Assembly (NCBI RefSeq): GCF_000702445.1
Contig: NZ_JNIF01000003.1
Coordinates: 310,001 to 374,000 of the forward strand
DNA from: Bryobacter aggregatus MPL3
GTDB taxonomy: Bacteria > Acidobacteriota > Terriglobia > Bryobacterales > Bryobacteraceae
DNA length: 64,000 nucleotides
Reading direction: 5' to 3'
Shown: piece by piece, positions 55,102 through 63,297 of the stretch
How the letters are laid out: each line of letters opens with the position of its first letter
Position numbering within the stretch: the stretch's first letter is position 1
Position numbers and translations under genes: made by a program
Notes under the pieces: model-generated
Told to the model about the DNA's origin: nothing
Databases searched by the model: none
What the model saw: only the letters and a program-made list of their open reading frames with translations

Positions 55102-56279
55102 TTACTGGCAGACCGTCTTCCCGTTCTCGCCCTCGAAGCAGATTTTTGACGTGACCTTTGCTGTGGGTGGAGCGTAAATGAAAATCTGCGACACGCCGTA
55201 CTGTCCTGGCCATGCCATGAAGTTGCTAAAGATGTTGCTTGGGGTTTGCATTGTTCTGGCTGCTGGAGAACGACGACCCGCCGCATCGAGTGCTTCACAC
55301 GCCAATGTGCCGCAGTTGTGGCCACCGAAAAGACTATAGTGCTTCCGATTCTTATCGTTGTTCTCGACTTGGCGTCCTTGCAGATAAGCCTCCATCGCTG
55401 CGTCCTGCAATTCCGTTGTGTCAAAAACGGCGGCTTCGACTACGCCATTCTTACCTGCTGCACTGGAAAGAGTTCCGAGCAGCGCCTTCATCGATTCGGG
55501 CGTGATCTTTCCAGATGCGTCCCTTTGCACAGAAGGAGTGGGGCCAGCGTTCCGAACGGTCCCTTGAGCGACATCCCCACCTGCACCAGCCGGAGGTATC
55601 GACCGTACTCGAAATAGTGAGTCGATCCATCCTTCGCCACCATCACCACCCCAGCATGTCCAAGAGGCAGCGTAAAGTTTCCACGAACCCCAACTTGATA
55701 GGTTGGATACAAAATGGCGACTGCCTCATTGCCGTCCGAGTCAACGTACTTCAGCGGGTTGTTCAAGGCGTAGCCATACATGTTCCATCGCTGTGGATTG
55801 ACGACCCTCAAAATATTTAGGAAGGTTGGGTCAGGGCTGGTGAATCTCCCCTGCGCCGCCGACATATATCTCGCTCCAAAATAATCCAACCCCGTCTCGG
55901 CATCTCGTTCCTTGCCGGTAAACATCGCCTTCGGCCGAGCCCCTTCATAGGCCCCACCAGCCACGCCACTCCGGCTCCCCAAGCTCCCCGGCAACACCTC
56001 ACCAAACGGTGCATAGTCCCACCAGCCTAGTCGCGTACCATTCGCATCCACTCGCAACCGGGTACTGCCCAGATGATCCTGGAACAGATAGTTCCGGCCA
56101 GAAGCCTCACTCGTGCCCCCAACCTCATGAATCAACTGCCCCATCGCGTCATACACATACACCGTCGTCTCGAGCCCAGCCGTCTTCTTCACCCGCCGAC
56201 CTTCTCCATCATACTCATAGGTGCCCTGCACCGACCCCGGGCTGCCTATCAGTTCCACCTTCGTAATCCGGTTCTCCAC
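55102..56279 (-). pseudogene. Rhs C-terminal part with peptidase-like tip, frameshifted
   Basis: Cut on the 5' side by an IS5 remnant at 56280. It reads VELIGSPGSVQGTYEYDGEG, YDAMGQLIHEVGG, QDHLGSTRLRVDANG and the hallmark FTGKERDAETGLDYFGARY, then NPLKYVDSDGNEAVAI. The tip has PLGHAGVVMVAKDGSTHYFE, then loses one base after GRY (about 55,603), after which the second frame (55102-55530) carries SMKALLGTLSSAAGKNGVV and FGGHNCGTLACEAL. The sister toxin at 63294 shows the undamaged frame (GRYAPAGAGGDVAQGT). A His in GHAG and Cys in HNCG suggest a cysteine peptidase or amidase fold (inference). Confidence 0.85.
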
Positions 56280-56534
56280 GGGGGGCTGAAGAAGATCAAA
56301 CTGCGCGGACTGGACAAGGTTGGTTGGCTGGTTACTTACACTGCGGCCGCTTACAATCTGCTTCGAATCAAAACCCTGCAGGAGAAGTTTGCCTAAATGA
56401 AGGAAAGATGCCGGAAATCAATGATTTCCGGCATCAGGCGAGCCATGCGGAGACTGAAAAGCCAAGAATCATTCCGTACGGATCCATGCAGATAAGGGCG
56501 GAATAGTGCAAGAGGCACATTTTTCAACAAGCTC
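56280..56534 (+). mobile_element. IS5-type element, 3' remnant (copy 4)
   Basis: It contains the last 37 codons of a copy-1-type transposase (KKIKLRGLDKVGWLVTYTAA to LQEKFA) and the complete right end ...TTTTTCAACAAGCTC, followed by CTAA (56535-56538). The 5' part is missing and the junction abuts the Rhs pseudogene. A perfect 13-bp stem GATGCCGGAAATC/GATTTCCGGCATC (56407-56435) lies after the stop and probably acts as the element's terminator. Confidence 0.88.
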
Positions 56535-56745
56535 CTAAACGGAGCAAGTCTCCGCCCTCACGCTCGCAGTTGCTCGTTTCAACAGAGCCGACACGAAATG
56601 CAGTCAACTGCAGTCGGCTGTTATAGCAAGACTGCTCCTTCTTCCCATTGCCCAGTGTACTCAACACTACTCCGCCAAAGGCCGAGTAGCTCAAGGAACT
56701 TCTGACCTCTTAACGTTTATCAAGGCTATCCGAAGGCCAGGAGCT
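56535..56745. other. Spacer between IS5 remnant and Sel1-repeat gene
   Basis: About 210 bases with no recognisable gene or repeat. Confidence 0.3.
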
Positions 56746-57303
56746 TCAGTCTTCGAGATAGGTGCGGGCGTCTTGATCACCTAGGTTGGCAGCCCTCTTC
56801 ATGTATCGTTCTGCCGCCTTCAAATCCTTCTTTACGCCATCGCCACGCAGGCACGCGACTCCTAAGTTGTAGAGTGCCCGGGGATCGCGCTTCCTGGCCG
56901 CCTTTTTAAGCCATTCCACACCCTCAATCCGTCTCTCCTTAGTCCTACTCCCGCCGAGTAGCATTAGTCCGAGATTCACCTGTGCGAAAGTACTGCCGAC
57001 CTCCGCAGCGAGGCGGTACCAGCGCATCGCCTTCCGGCGGTTAGTTGGAAGGCGATCACCAACTTCAAACATTAAGGCTAGATTGACCATCGAGTCAACA
57101 TGACCCCTCTTCGCGGCCTTGAGTAGCCATTCTGACGCGCTCACGGAGTCTCGTTTTGTTCCCAAACCTCTGAGATAGCAATACCCGGCCATGCTTTGGG
57201 CCGTGGCATCTCCCGCTTTCGCATTGTCCAAGATGATTTGAAAGTTTCTCCGGCTGGCAACGATGTTTCCGGCTGCGTCAAAGAGTTCGCTAGGCAGAGC
57301 CAT
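56746..57303 (-). CDS. Sel1-repeat protein, putative immunity protein
   Basis: 185 aa with about four Sel1-like repeats: AKAGDATAQSMAGYCYLRGL, AAKRGHVDSMVNLALMFEVG, AAEVGSTFAQVNLGLMLLGG, AARKRDPRALYNLGVACLRG and AANLGDQDARTYLED. No signal peptide. Its ATG overlaps the end of a toxin tail by 14 bases, and Sel1-repeat proteins are known as immunity partners of some polymorphic toxins, so I read it as immunity. Intact frame. Confidence 0.75.
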   Translation of the reverse strand: MALPSELFDAAGNIVASRRNFQIILDNAKAGDATAQSMAGYCYLRGLGTKRDSVSASEWLLKAAKRGHVDSMVNLALMFEVGDRLPTNRRKAMRWYRLAAEVGSTFAQVNLGLMLLGGSRTKERRIEGVEWLKKAARKRDPRALYNLGVACLRGDGVKKDLKAAERYMKRAANLGDQDARTYLED

Positions 57304-57458
57304 CCTGATTCTCCTTCTTGTACTTGTTCTTGTGTTCCTTGGGCGGTGCTGGCGAATTCCGTTTTGACGGCTTAGGCTTCACATACCCTCTGTTGGGGAC
57401 ATACCCTGGCGGCTTCTTTTCTCCAGAACGAGGCTTCGAATGCTTGTCCCATTTGCTA
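57290..57458 (-). pseudogene. C-terminal tail of a toxin, cut by IS630 copy 2
   Basis: About 55 codons, very basic: SKWDKHSKPRSGEKKPPGY, VPNRGYVKPKPSKRNSPAP, EHKNKYKKENQDG. The frame comes out of the IS630-type element and has no start of its own. The overlap with the Sel1 gene marks it as the toxin partner. The W-x-K-H-x-x-PR pattern recalls nuclease-type polymorphic toxin tails such as Ntox17, from memory only. Confidence 0.5.
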
Positions 57459-58624
57459 GTGTAGTGCTTCACGCAGACTGACCTTTAAGTGAGACGGCCT
57501 TAGCGCGCATAACTTTAGCGAGGATGTCATTGGATTTTGCGGTCCAGATGAAGGGCTTTGGTTTTTCATTGTGACGGTCCACGTATTCATCGAGGGCTTC
57601 GATGAGTTCCAGCACACTGCGGAAGATACCTCGCCGAAGACGGTTCTCTGTCAGATCCCGGAAGAAGCGTTCCACCATGTTCAGCCACGAAGAACTCGTT
57701 GGGGTGTAGTGGACATGGAAGCGGGGATGGCGTTTCAGCCAGCGTTCTACCTTAGGATGCTTGTGAGCCGCATAGTTATCGACGATGAGATGTAATTGCT
57801 TGCCCTCGGGGGTAGCGTCATCAATGAGTCGTAGAAACTTCATCCATTCCTGATGCCGGTGACGCTGCGGACACAGGCTGATGACCTTGCCGCTGGCCGC
57901 ATTGAGTGCGGCGAATAGAGTTGTGGTCCCATGACGTTTGTAATCGTGGGTCATCGTTCCGGCCCGACCTGGCTTCAGCGGCAGGCCTGGTTGCGACCTG
58001 TCCAAGGCTTGGACCTGGCTCTTCTCATCTACACAGAGGACAATTGCTTGCTCCGGGGGATTGAGATAAAGGCCGACAATCGCCTCCAGTTTCTCGCCGA
58101 ACAGCGGATCATTGCTCAGCTTGAACGACTCGACCCGATGCGGCTTGAGTCCATGCGCGTGCCAGATGCGCAGAATACTGGAGTCGCTGACGCCAACCGC
58201 AGCAGCCATACTGCGCGTGCTCCAATGGGTTGCATTGGGTGGCTTTTCCTGAGTCGTCAACCGCACGATCTCGGCAACCGCATCGCGCCGGATTGAGGGA
58301 GTGCGACCTGGACGTGGCGCGTCCTTTTCAAGGCCAGCGAGTCCCTTGTCTAGGAACCGCTTTCTCCAACGAGCCACTTTCTTCGATGTGATCGAGAGAC
58401 GCGTACTGATCTCGGTGTCTTGTGTCCCGGCGGCGGCAAGCAACAGGATGCGAGCCCTTTCGGCCATCCGAACAGGCGTCTTTCGACCGTTTGCCCAGCC
58501 AGACAAAGTCGATCTTTCTTCTGCCGTCAGCTCAACTTTGGGCGCAACTCGCATCGAGATTCGACTCCTCGATTATAGAGATTCGCTCATCGACATTATG
58601 GTTTCTATTTCTGAAGCACTACAC
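57459..58624 (-). mobile_element. IS630-type element, copy 2 (intact)
   Basis: 1,166 bp, ends GTGTAGTGCTTCAC and GTGTAGTGCTTCAG (complement of the right), flanked by TA at 57457-57458 and 58625-58626. Same family as the element at 37857-39016 but clearly diverged in sequence. Confidence 0.92.
57469..58554 (-). CDS. IS630-type transposase
   Basis: 361 aa, intact. N-terminal helix-turn-helix (RILLLAAAGTQDTEISTRLS), winged helix (RSMAAAVGVSDSSILRIWHA), then the DDE domain: [28 protein letters not shown] and [18 protein letters not shown] with the catalytic D, D and E. The broken copy 1 aligns throughout, with a stop where this protein has Tyr in GLYLNPP. Confidence 0.93.
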   Translation of the reverse strand: MRVAPKVELTAEERSTLSGWANGRKTPVRMAERARILLLAAAGTQDTEISTRLSITSKKVARWRKRFLDKGLAGLEKDAPRPGRTPSIRRDAVAEIVRLTTQEKPPNATHWSTRSMAAAVGVSDSSILRIWHAHGLKPHRVESFKLSNDPLFGEKLEAIVGLYLNPPEQAIVLCVDEKSQVQALDRSQPGLPLKPGRAGTMTHDYKRHGTTTLFAALNAASGKVISLCPQRHRHQEWMKFLRLIDDATPEGKQLHLIVDNYAAHKHPKVERWLKRHPRFHVHYTPTSSSWLNMVERFFRDLTENRLRRGIFRSVLELIEALDEYVDRHNEKPKPFIWTAKSNDILAKVMRAKAVSLKGQSA

Positions 58625-58744
58625 TAGCTTCCTCGACCACAATCTCTTACGATGGAGAAAGTCCCCAGGCTGCCGAAGTGACCTTCCCCCCGTTCTCAGC
58701 GCACTTTAGAATCCGAAGATCGGACGAAGACAAGGAGAACGGGG

Positions 58745-59020
58745 ATGAGCGTATCGAAATATACGGAAGCGCAGATCATTGGCGCGGTGAAGCAAGTAGA
58801 GGCGGGACGCAAGGCAGAAGAAATAGGCCGGGAGATGGGCGTCAGCAAGCACACGGTGTATGCCTGGAAGCAGAAGTACGGCGGATTGGAAGTTGCCGAG
58901 GCACAAGAATTGAAGCAGTTGCGAGATGAGAACTCGCGACTGAAGAAGCTAGTGGCGGACTTATCGTTGGATAAGGATGCCTTGCAGCATGTCATTCGAA
59001 AAAACGGCTACAGCTTGTAG
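58745..59020 (+). CDS. IS3-family OrfA
   Basis: 91 aa with helix-turn-helix (KYTEAQIIGAVKQVEAGRKA, GREMGVSKHTVYAWKQKYGG) and a leucine-zipper-like coiled coil (QELKQLRDENSRLKKLVADL). At codons CGA-AAA-AAC near its end (58997-59005) lies the canonical slippery heptamer A-AAA-AAC (58999-59005). A -1 shift there joins OrfB to give the fused transposase. Confidence 0.93.
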   Translation: MSVSKYTEAQIIGAVKQVEAGRKAEEIGREMGVSKHTVYAWKQKYGGLEVAEAQELKQLRDENSRLKKLVADLSLDKDALQHVIRKNGYSL

Positions 59021-59940
59021 GTCCGAAGGCGCAACTGCGGCAGGCACGCACGGATGTAGCCGAGGTGCGTAGCTTGCGATGCTGCAGTGAGCGCCAGGCT
59101 TGCAAGCTGGTGATGGTGTCGCAGTCCAGTTATCGTTATCGCCCTGGTCATCTGTCGCAGGACGAAGCCCTCTGTATGCGGCTGAAGGAACTGGCGCTGG
59201 CCCATCCGCGCTATGGAGCGCCTCGGCTGTGTGTCTTGTTGCGGCGCGAGAGATGCGTAAATCACAAGAAGGTGGAACGACTCTATCGTGAAGCGGGTTT
59301 GGCTCTACGGCGCAAGAAGCGCAAGCGGATTGCGCGTGTGGCGCAGCCAATGCAAGTGGCTACTGGAGCGAACCAGGAATGGGTGTTAGACTTTGTCACC
59401 GATGGCCTGTCTAGCGGGCGGCATGTACGAATCCTGACGGTCGTGGATGTGCATACGTGGGAGTGCCTGGCGCTAGAGGCAGACACGTCCATCGGAAGTC
59501 AGCGTGTGATCCGGGTGCTGGAAACGATGATGGAGCAACGGGGTTGCCCGCAGCGAATCCGGTCTGACAATGGGCCTGAGTTTACAAGCCGGGCTTATCT
59601 TTCTTGGGCAATTGGGAGGGAGATCGAGTTAGTGCATATTCGTCCGGGAAAGCCAATAGAGAATGCATACATGGAGAGCTTTAATGGCCGACTGAGAGAG
59701 GAGTGCCTAAATGTGAGTTGGTTCCGGAATCTGTTCGATGCCCGAAGGCAGCTTGCCACCTGGCGGACACACTACAACGGTGCGCGACCGCATTCGTCGC
59801 TTGCGTACCAGACACCAAATCAATATGCGCTTATACGCGCAGGTCTCGGCATTGCTGAGATGGGGCAAGGTGGCTCAGTCGCCACCCCCTCGCCCCAAAC
59901 CCCACTCCCAGCTTCAAACCAGTTGGGAGTTGTTATATGA
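59006..59940 (+). CDS. IS3-family OrfB, DDE integrase (translated by -1 frameshift)
   Basis: The orfB frame is open from the slippery site (KRLQLVGPKAQLRQARTD), with a possible internal GTG at 59065. It has an HTH_21 region (RYGAPRLCVLLRRERCVNHK) and the rve integrase core: NQEWVLDFVTDGL (first Asp), RIRSDNGPEFTS (second) and ENAYMESFNGRLREECLN (Glu), then YNGARPHSSLAYQTP. About 310 residues in all. It ends just inside the right inverted repeat. Appears functional. Confidence 0.93.
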
Positions 59941-59974
59941 TCCCGTGTGCGGAAATGGGGGGAAGGTCACTTCG

Positions 59975-60088
59975 ATGATGGAGTCCAACGAGTGTGGTTC
60001 GGCCCGGTCTTGCTGGGTTTGCTCGACGAGCGCAAAGGCTATGCGAAGACCGACAGTAAAGGCGACAGAAGATCTTTAACCCATGTGC
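59975..60088 (+). pseudogene. Unidentified gene fragment between IS3 and MITE
   Basis: In the frame starting GAT at 59974 the translation reads DDGVQRVWFGPVLLGLLDER, KGYAKTDSKGDRRSLTHV, which looks like coding sequence. It enters the MITE at its TA end (LIDAC, stop). The upstream part would lie beyond the IS3 element (58627-58673). I do not recognise it. Confidence 0.3.
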
Positions 60089-60195
60089 TTATTGACGCTT
60101 GCTGAATATAGCGGATGCAGCTACATCTCCGCAGGCCCGGATTTGTTCGCGATGAAGATTCCTGGGCATCCTCTATATTCGGCGGACCTCAATAG
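60089..60195. mobile_element. 107-bp MITE related to the second IS630-type element
   Basis: Left end TTATTGA-N9-AATATAGCGGATGC and right end (complement) CTATTGA-N9-AATATAGAGGATGC have the same arrangement as the ends of the 1,095-bp IS630-type copies (CTATTGA-N9-AATATAGCGGA). TA stands at both borders. There is no coding capacity, so it could only move with a transposase supplied by those elements. Confidence 0.8.
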
Positions 60196-60270
60196 ATACT
60201 TTTGTTACCCATGTGCCGGAGAGTTCACCGGGATCTCCGCATCACGGTCAGTATGTATACCGTGGCTGCA

Positions 60271-60873
60271 TCAAGTTGGATAAGGGACATCTTCGCCAGG
60301 AAGCCCAAATCGTTCGTCGCCAAGGCGCCGACCATCAGGTGAAAACTGTGACGAGAGCCGACTACACTCACTGCTGAGCCAGTTCTCGATCGTGGACCAA
60401 GACCCACGCTGATGCCTCAAATCTTCCCCTCGATAACACGTTACGCGTTCGCTTTGTCGATCAATACAGACCAGCGATCGGTCGTAGCTGTATACGCCAA
60501 TGCAAAGCATATGATGTGAACTGCGTGGACTCACAAACTGCTGATTCATTTTGATGATATCCAGCGGGGGCAGGTAAAGTGGATCACTTCGATCGAGCAA
60601 CGTACCCGCCTGAACACATCCAAACATTCGAATGGTCCCAGAGTATAGGGAAAGCCCGTTGCAACATTCATAGAAATGTTGGAGTGACACAGGAAACTGC
60701 ATCGCTTGTCCCACCTGCATAATCATTGACGGGCTCGCAGGCCTATAAATAACGTGAAGGTACGCAAGCGGGCCAACCCAATGAAGATTCGTAATCTTAA
60801 CTGCTAACGCTGACTCAAGACACTCGCCATTCCCACGTTTTAACTCCCCAAGCACCTCATCAAATGTCTTCAT
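60271..60873 (-). CDS. SUKH (SMI1/KNR4) family immunity protein
   Basis: 200 aa from ATG 60873, well placed behind GGGAGGAG. SUKH-like features: FDEVLGELKR at the N-terminus, then VSLQHFYECCNGLSLYSG (the core LPxxxxxFYxxxNG pattern), FGCVQAGTLL and YSYDRSLVCIDRQSERV. SUKH proteins protect against many nuclease toxins. It follows the GHH-type toxin tip by 34 bases on the same strand, a fitting pair. The longer frame to 60966 lies in the toxin. Confidence 0.82.
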   Translation of the reverse strand: MKTFDEVLGELKRGNGECLESALAVKITNLHWVGPLAYLHVIYRPASPSMIMQVGQAMQFPVSLQHFYECCNGLSLYSGTIRMFGCVQAGTLLDRSDPLYLPPLDIIKMNQQFVSPRSSHHMLCIGVYSYDRSLVCIDRQSERVTCYRGEDLRHQRGSWSTIENWLSSECSRLSSQFSPDGRRLGDERFGLPGEDVPYPT

Positions 60874-60907
60874 ACGAAACTCCTCCCGAACCATAAATAC
60901 CAGGGGC

Positions 60908-61934
60908 TTAGTCTCTGATGCCGCAAGCCGCGGGATTCCCAAGCGCACATATCCTCTCTGCGTCATTCGCGGTACGTTCCGCTTCTTTCCTCTTAAACTC
61001 CTCCGCAGCTACGCAAGCCTCGAACATCGCAAGATTCTCGATCATAGCATTTGCAGGATTGATCCATGACGCCTTCGAGGTCGGATCGGAGCATACTTTG
61101 CAATCCCTGGTGTATGCCATCACTTTCTCCTCGTATACCGTTAAGAACATACCGAGTGCGGGACCACCCAGCTTTGCGAGTCTGTCAATCAGTTCCCCCT
61201 CTGCTTTGTTCAACCAACTCCCATTATGCTTAGCTAAGTGCGCAACTCGCCCTTTTACAAACTCTATATTTCGGGGATCTTCAACCATTTCGATACTGTT
61301 ATGAGCAACGCTATTAATATGATGCCCTATCCAATCTTCAGGTCTCTTTCCGGCAAGAATCACGGCCCGCTCTGCACCTGTCCATGCCTGAGTACCATCG
61401 ATCCCTGCTTGCAGTAGTTTTCGTCCCAAAGCCCATGCTCGATCGATTCCGCGTCTCCTCGCTAGCTCAAATAAGACCTTTTCGGAAGCAGCACGAACAG
61501 CGGCTCTAACAGCCCCTCTAACAGCCCCTCTACCGTCTACGTCTACTAACGCCAAAGGGTTATTACGCGTATAGCTATAGAGATTCCAGCTCTGCGGATC
61601 TGCCGCACTTTGGTCAACAAAAGGTTGGTCGGACGAAATAAACCTGCGCCGCCGACATGTACCTCGCCCCAAAATAATCCAACCCCGTCTCGGCATCCCG
61701 TTCCTTGCCGGAACAACAAGGTCTGGTGCCGGAATCGTACAAGCAAACGTGGAACCCGGTCGCAGTGTTGGAGATAGCCAGCGTCGGGCCTGGGCGGGAG
61801 GTTGGGCGTAGAGCTTGAAGGCCCAGATGCGGTTTTTCGGCTACGAGTGGCGTGGGTGGGATGTTCGCAAAGGCGGGAAGACAGACGGCGGCTAAAAGAA
61901 GAACGTGCGCCGTTGCTTTAGCCGCCTGGATCAC
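60908..61934 (-). pseudogene. Mini-Rhs: signal peptide, hallmark and GHH-type nuclease tip, frameshifted
   Basis: From GTG 61934: signal peptide (AAKATAHVLLLAAVCLPAFA), about 45 residues (NIPPTPLVAEKPHLGLQ), then SGKERDAETGLDYFGARY of the Rhs hallmark, with the long core missing. After SAAQ five bases are lost compared with the usual SAAQGRF, so this frame soon stops (61614). The other frame carries FISSDQPFVDQSAADPQSWN, NPLALVDVDGRG and the tip: EDWIGHHINSVAHNS, EDPRNIEFVKGRVAHLAKHN. GHH followed by NI-F and HLAKH is the pattern of Tox-GHH/HNH-Endo VII nucleases. Confidence 0.8.
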
Positions 61935-61961
61935 TGCGGCCCATTTTATCGTGTGGATGAG

Positions 61962-62191
61962 TCAGGAAGCAGCTTCCGGGTCTTCGTCGTCTTCGGCGTC
62001 GAGCGCAGCGAACACGTCGGCGGCATCCTGGCTGGCCGGATTCGTTGGGCGCCGATCCTTCGACCGTTGCCCCGGATGCGTGGCCCGATGGATTTCCTGA
62101 AGCTGGCGGATCGCCACATGCGTGTAAATCTGCGCCGCCTTCACCTACATGCTGACGAGTTCGGTGAGGTAGTCCACGGCGACGCATCCTC
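61962..62191 (-). pseudogene. Tyrosine recombinase remnant (module R3)
   Basis: VDYLTELVSM, a stop (TAG), VKAAQI joined directly to YTHVAIRQLQEIHRATHPGQ, KDRRPTNPASQDAADVF and the acidic end DEDPEAAS with TGA. Compared with R1, about 150 bases holding the HxLRHT and GH segments are gone. It lies immediately before the signal-peptide start of the mini-Rhs gene, in the same orientation as in R1. Confidence 0.8.
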
Positions 62192-62442
62192 AGCACCGCC
62201 CAAAGAATGACTGCTTCTACATATCAACGTGGACTTCGGTTCATGTCCTCCACGGTCGGGAGCAATTGACGGCAGCGTGGATCAAGGACGGCTCTACTGT
62301 GGGACGCAAACGAAGAGCCAGGGCGGTGCTCAATCGGGATGCCCAAGTCTGCCGCTGGCTGAGACCACCAGCGTTAAGTGGCCGAGACCTCTGACGACTC
62401 AGACGATCAGGGGAGAGCGATGGGCCAGTACGCAGGACCTTT

Positions 62443-62599
62443 CGAGTCTCAATGCCGAGTTCCCAGAGGACTCGTGCCAGCATAGAGACTCTAAACCAAC
62501 CGCATGATGATGAACAATGAGACCGCCGAAGGCGTCGAGAGCTTGCGAACGACTACTTCAAGAACGACGTTGCTGAAGCAACGTCCATGCTTCGCATGG
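62443..62599. repeat. Conserved palindromic leader of module R3
   Basis: Long hairpin with arms GAGTCTCAATGC and GCATAGAGACTC (62443-62491, one mismatch), then GACGTTGCT-GA-AGCAACGTC (62566-62585) and CCATGC-TTC-GCATGG (62585-62599), both perfect. Same order and spacing as in R1 (opposite strand). Confidence 0.75.
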
Positions 62600-62646
62600 T
62601 TCCTCTTTTTGCGTACCTGGAATGGCAAATAGCAGCAGGAACCATC

Positions 62647-62926
62647 ATGGATTCTTTGCTCTCGAAACTCGCCGACGAACTCCTCGTCCAAGACATCACC
62701 GCACCAAGCGCCGTTCTTGGCTCACTGTCCGATCACGATCTCCAAGCCGCCTACGATCACAATCCTCGAACAGTTCGCCCTGGAGCTTCTGATCGGCGCT
62801 CACGAACATTCCGAGTGGTCCGGTGGCAAGCTGGTGATCGCTGGCAACCGGGCCAACATCCATCTCACCCAAGCGGCATTCTACGCCGTCAAGCTCGAGT
62901 GTGTTGGCTGGCACGCTGGCTGTTGA
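62647..62926 (+). pseudogene. Small unknown gene of the triplicated module (copy R3), frameshifted
   Basis: SLLSKLADELLVQDITAPS and SDHDLQAAYDHN in one frame, then ILEQFALELLIGAHEHSEW and FYAVKLECVGWHAGC in the next. Against R2 (CACATCCTCG) there is one extra A (CACAATCCTCG) at about 62,761. Otherwise full length. It ends six bases from the convergent immunity lipoprotein gene. Confidence 0.75.
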
Positions 62927-62931
62927 GAGCG

Positions 62932-63297
62932 TTACTTCTTGTCGTCAATACGTACCAGTTCTAAGCCGCCTTCAAGACCGATTGCTTTCCCAGTGAGATA
63001 CGTATACTTCAACTGTTCTGGCTTTGCCGCCCCGCCGCTATTTCGGAAAGCATAACGGGCAGGTCCAGGGCTACGGCCTTCCTCATCGTAAATTGTGCAG
63101 GTGTTGAACTCGGAAGAAGACGTTGAACAATGCACCCAACCTCCACCATCCATCCCACCTGCCCAAACCGCCTCAACTGGTACTCCTTCAGGTTTCTTTG
63201 GAGGATAAGCACGGTAGCAGCCACCCTGAAAGAGTAGCGACAAGAACATCAAGAGGCCCCCATAACAGAGCTTCAAAGGCAGGAGTCGTCGGCTCAC
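62932..63297 (-). CDS. Putative immunity lipoprotein, second copy
   Basis: 121 aa from GTG 63297, overlapping the toxin stop as GTGA. Signal peptide SRRLLPLKLCYGGLLMFLSL then FQGGC with a lipobox-like cysteine, followed by AYPPKKPEGVPVEAVWAGGM and GKAIGLEGGLELVRID. Paralogue of 54719-55057: PPxKPxGVPxEAVWAGGxDGG and IGLxGGLxL are shared. The coupling to the toxin stop supports an immunity role in the periplasm or at a membrane. Confidence 0.72.
   Translation of the reverse strand: MSRRLLPLKLCYGGLLMFLSLLFQGGCYRAYPPKKPEGVPVEAVWAGGMDGGGWVHCSTSSSEFNTCTIYDEEGRSPGPARYAFRNSGGAAKPEQLKYTYLTGKAIGLEGGLELVRIDDKK

Larger units (their letters stand above)
58674..59974 (+). mobile_element. IS3-family element
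   Basis: About 1.3 kb bounded by perfect 18-base inverted repeats CGAAGTGACCTTCCCCCC (58674-58691) and its complement (59957-59974). It encodes orfA and orfB in two frames. A clear target duplication is not visible. Confidence 0.92.

Noticed and set aside
37857..58624. CRISPR array or phage genes in the repeat-rich right half
   Set aside because: Repeats here are IS copies, Rhs hallmarks and the triplicated module; no regularly spaced short repeats, capsid, portal or lysis genes were seen.
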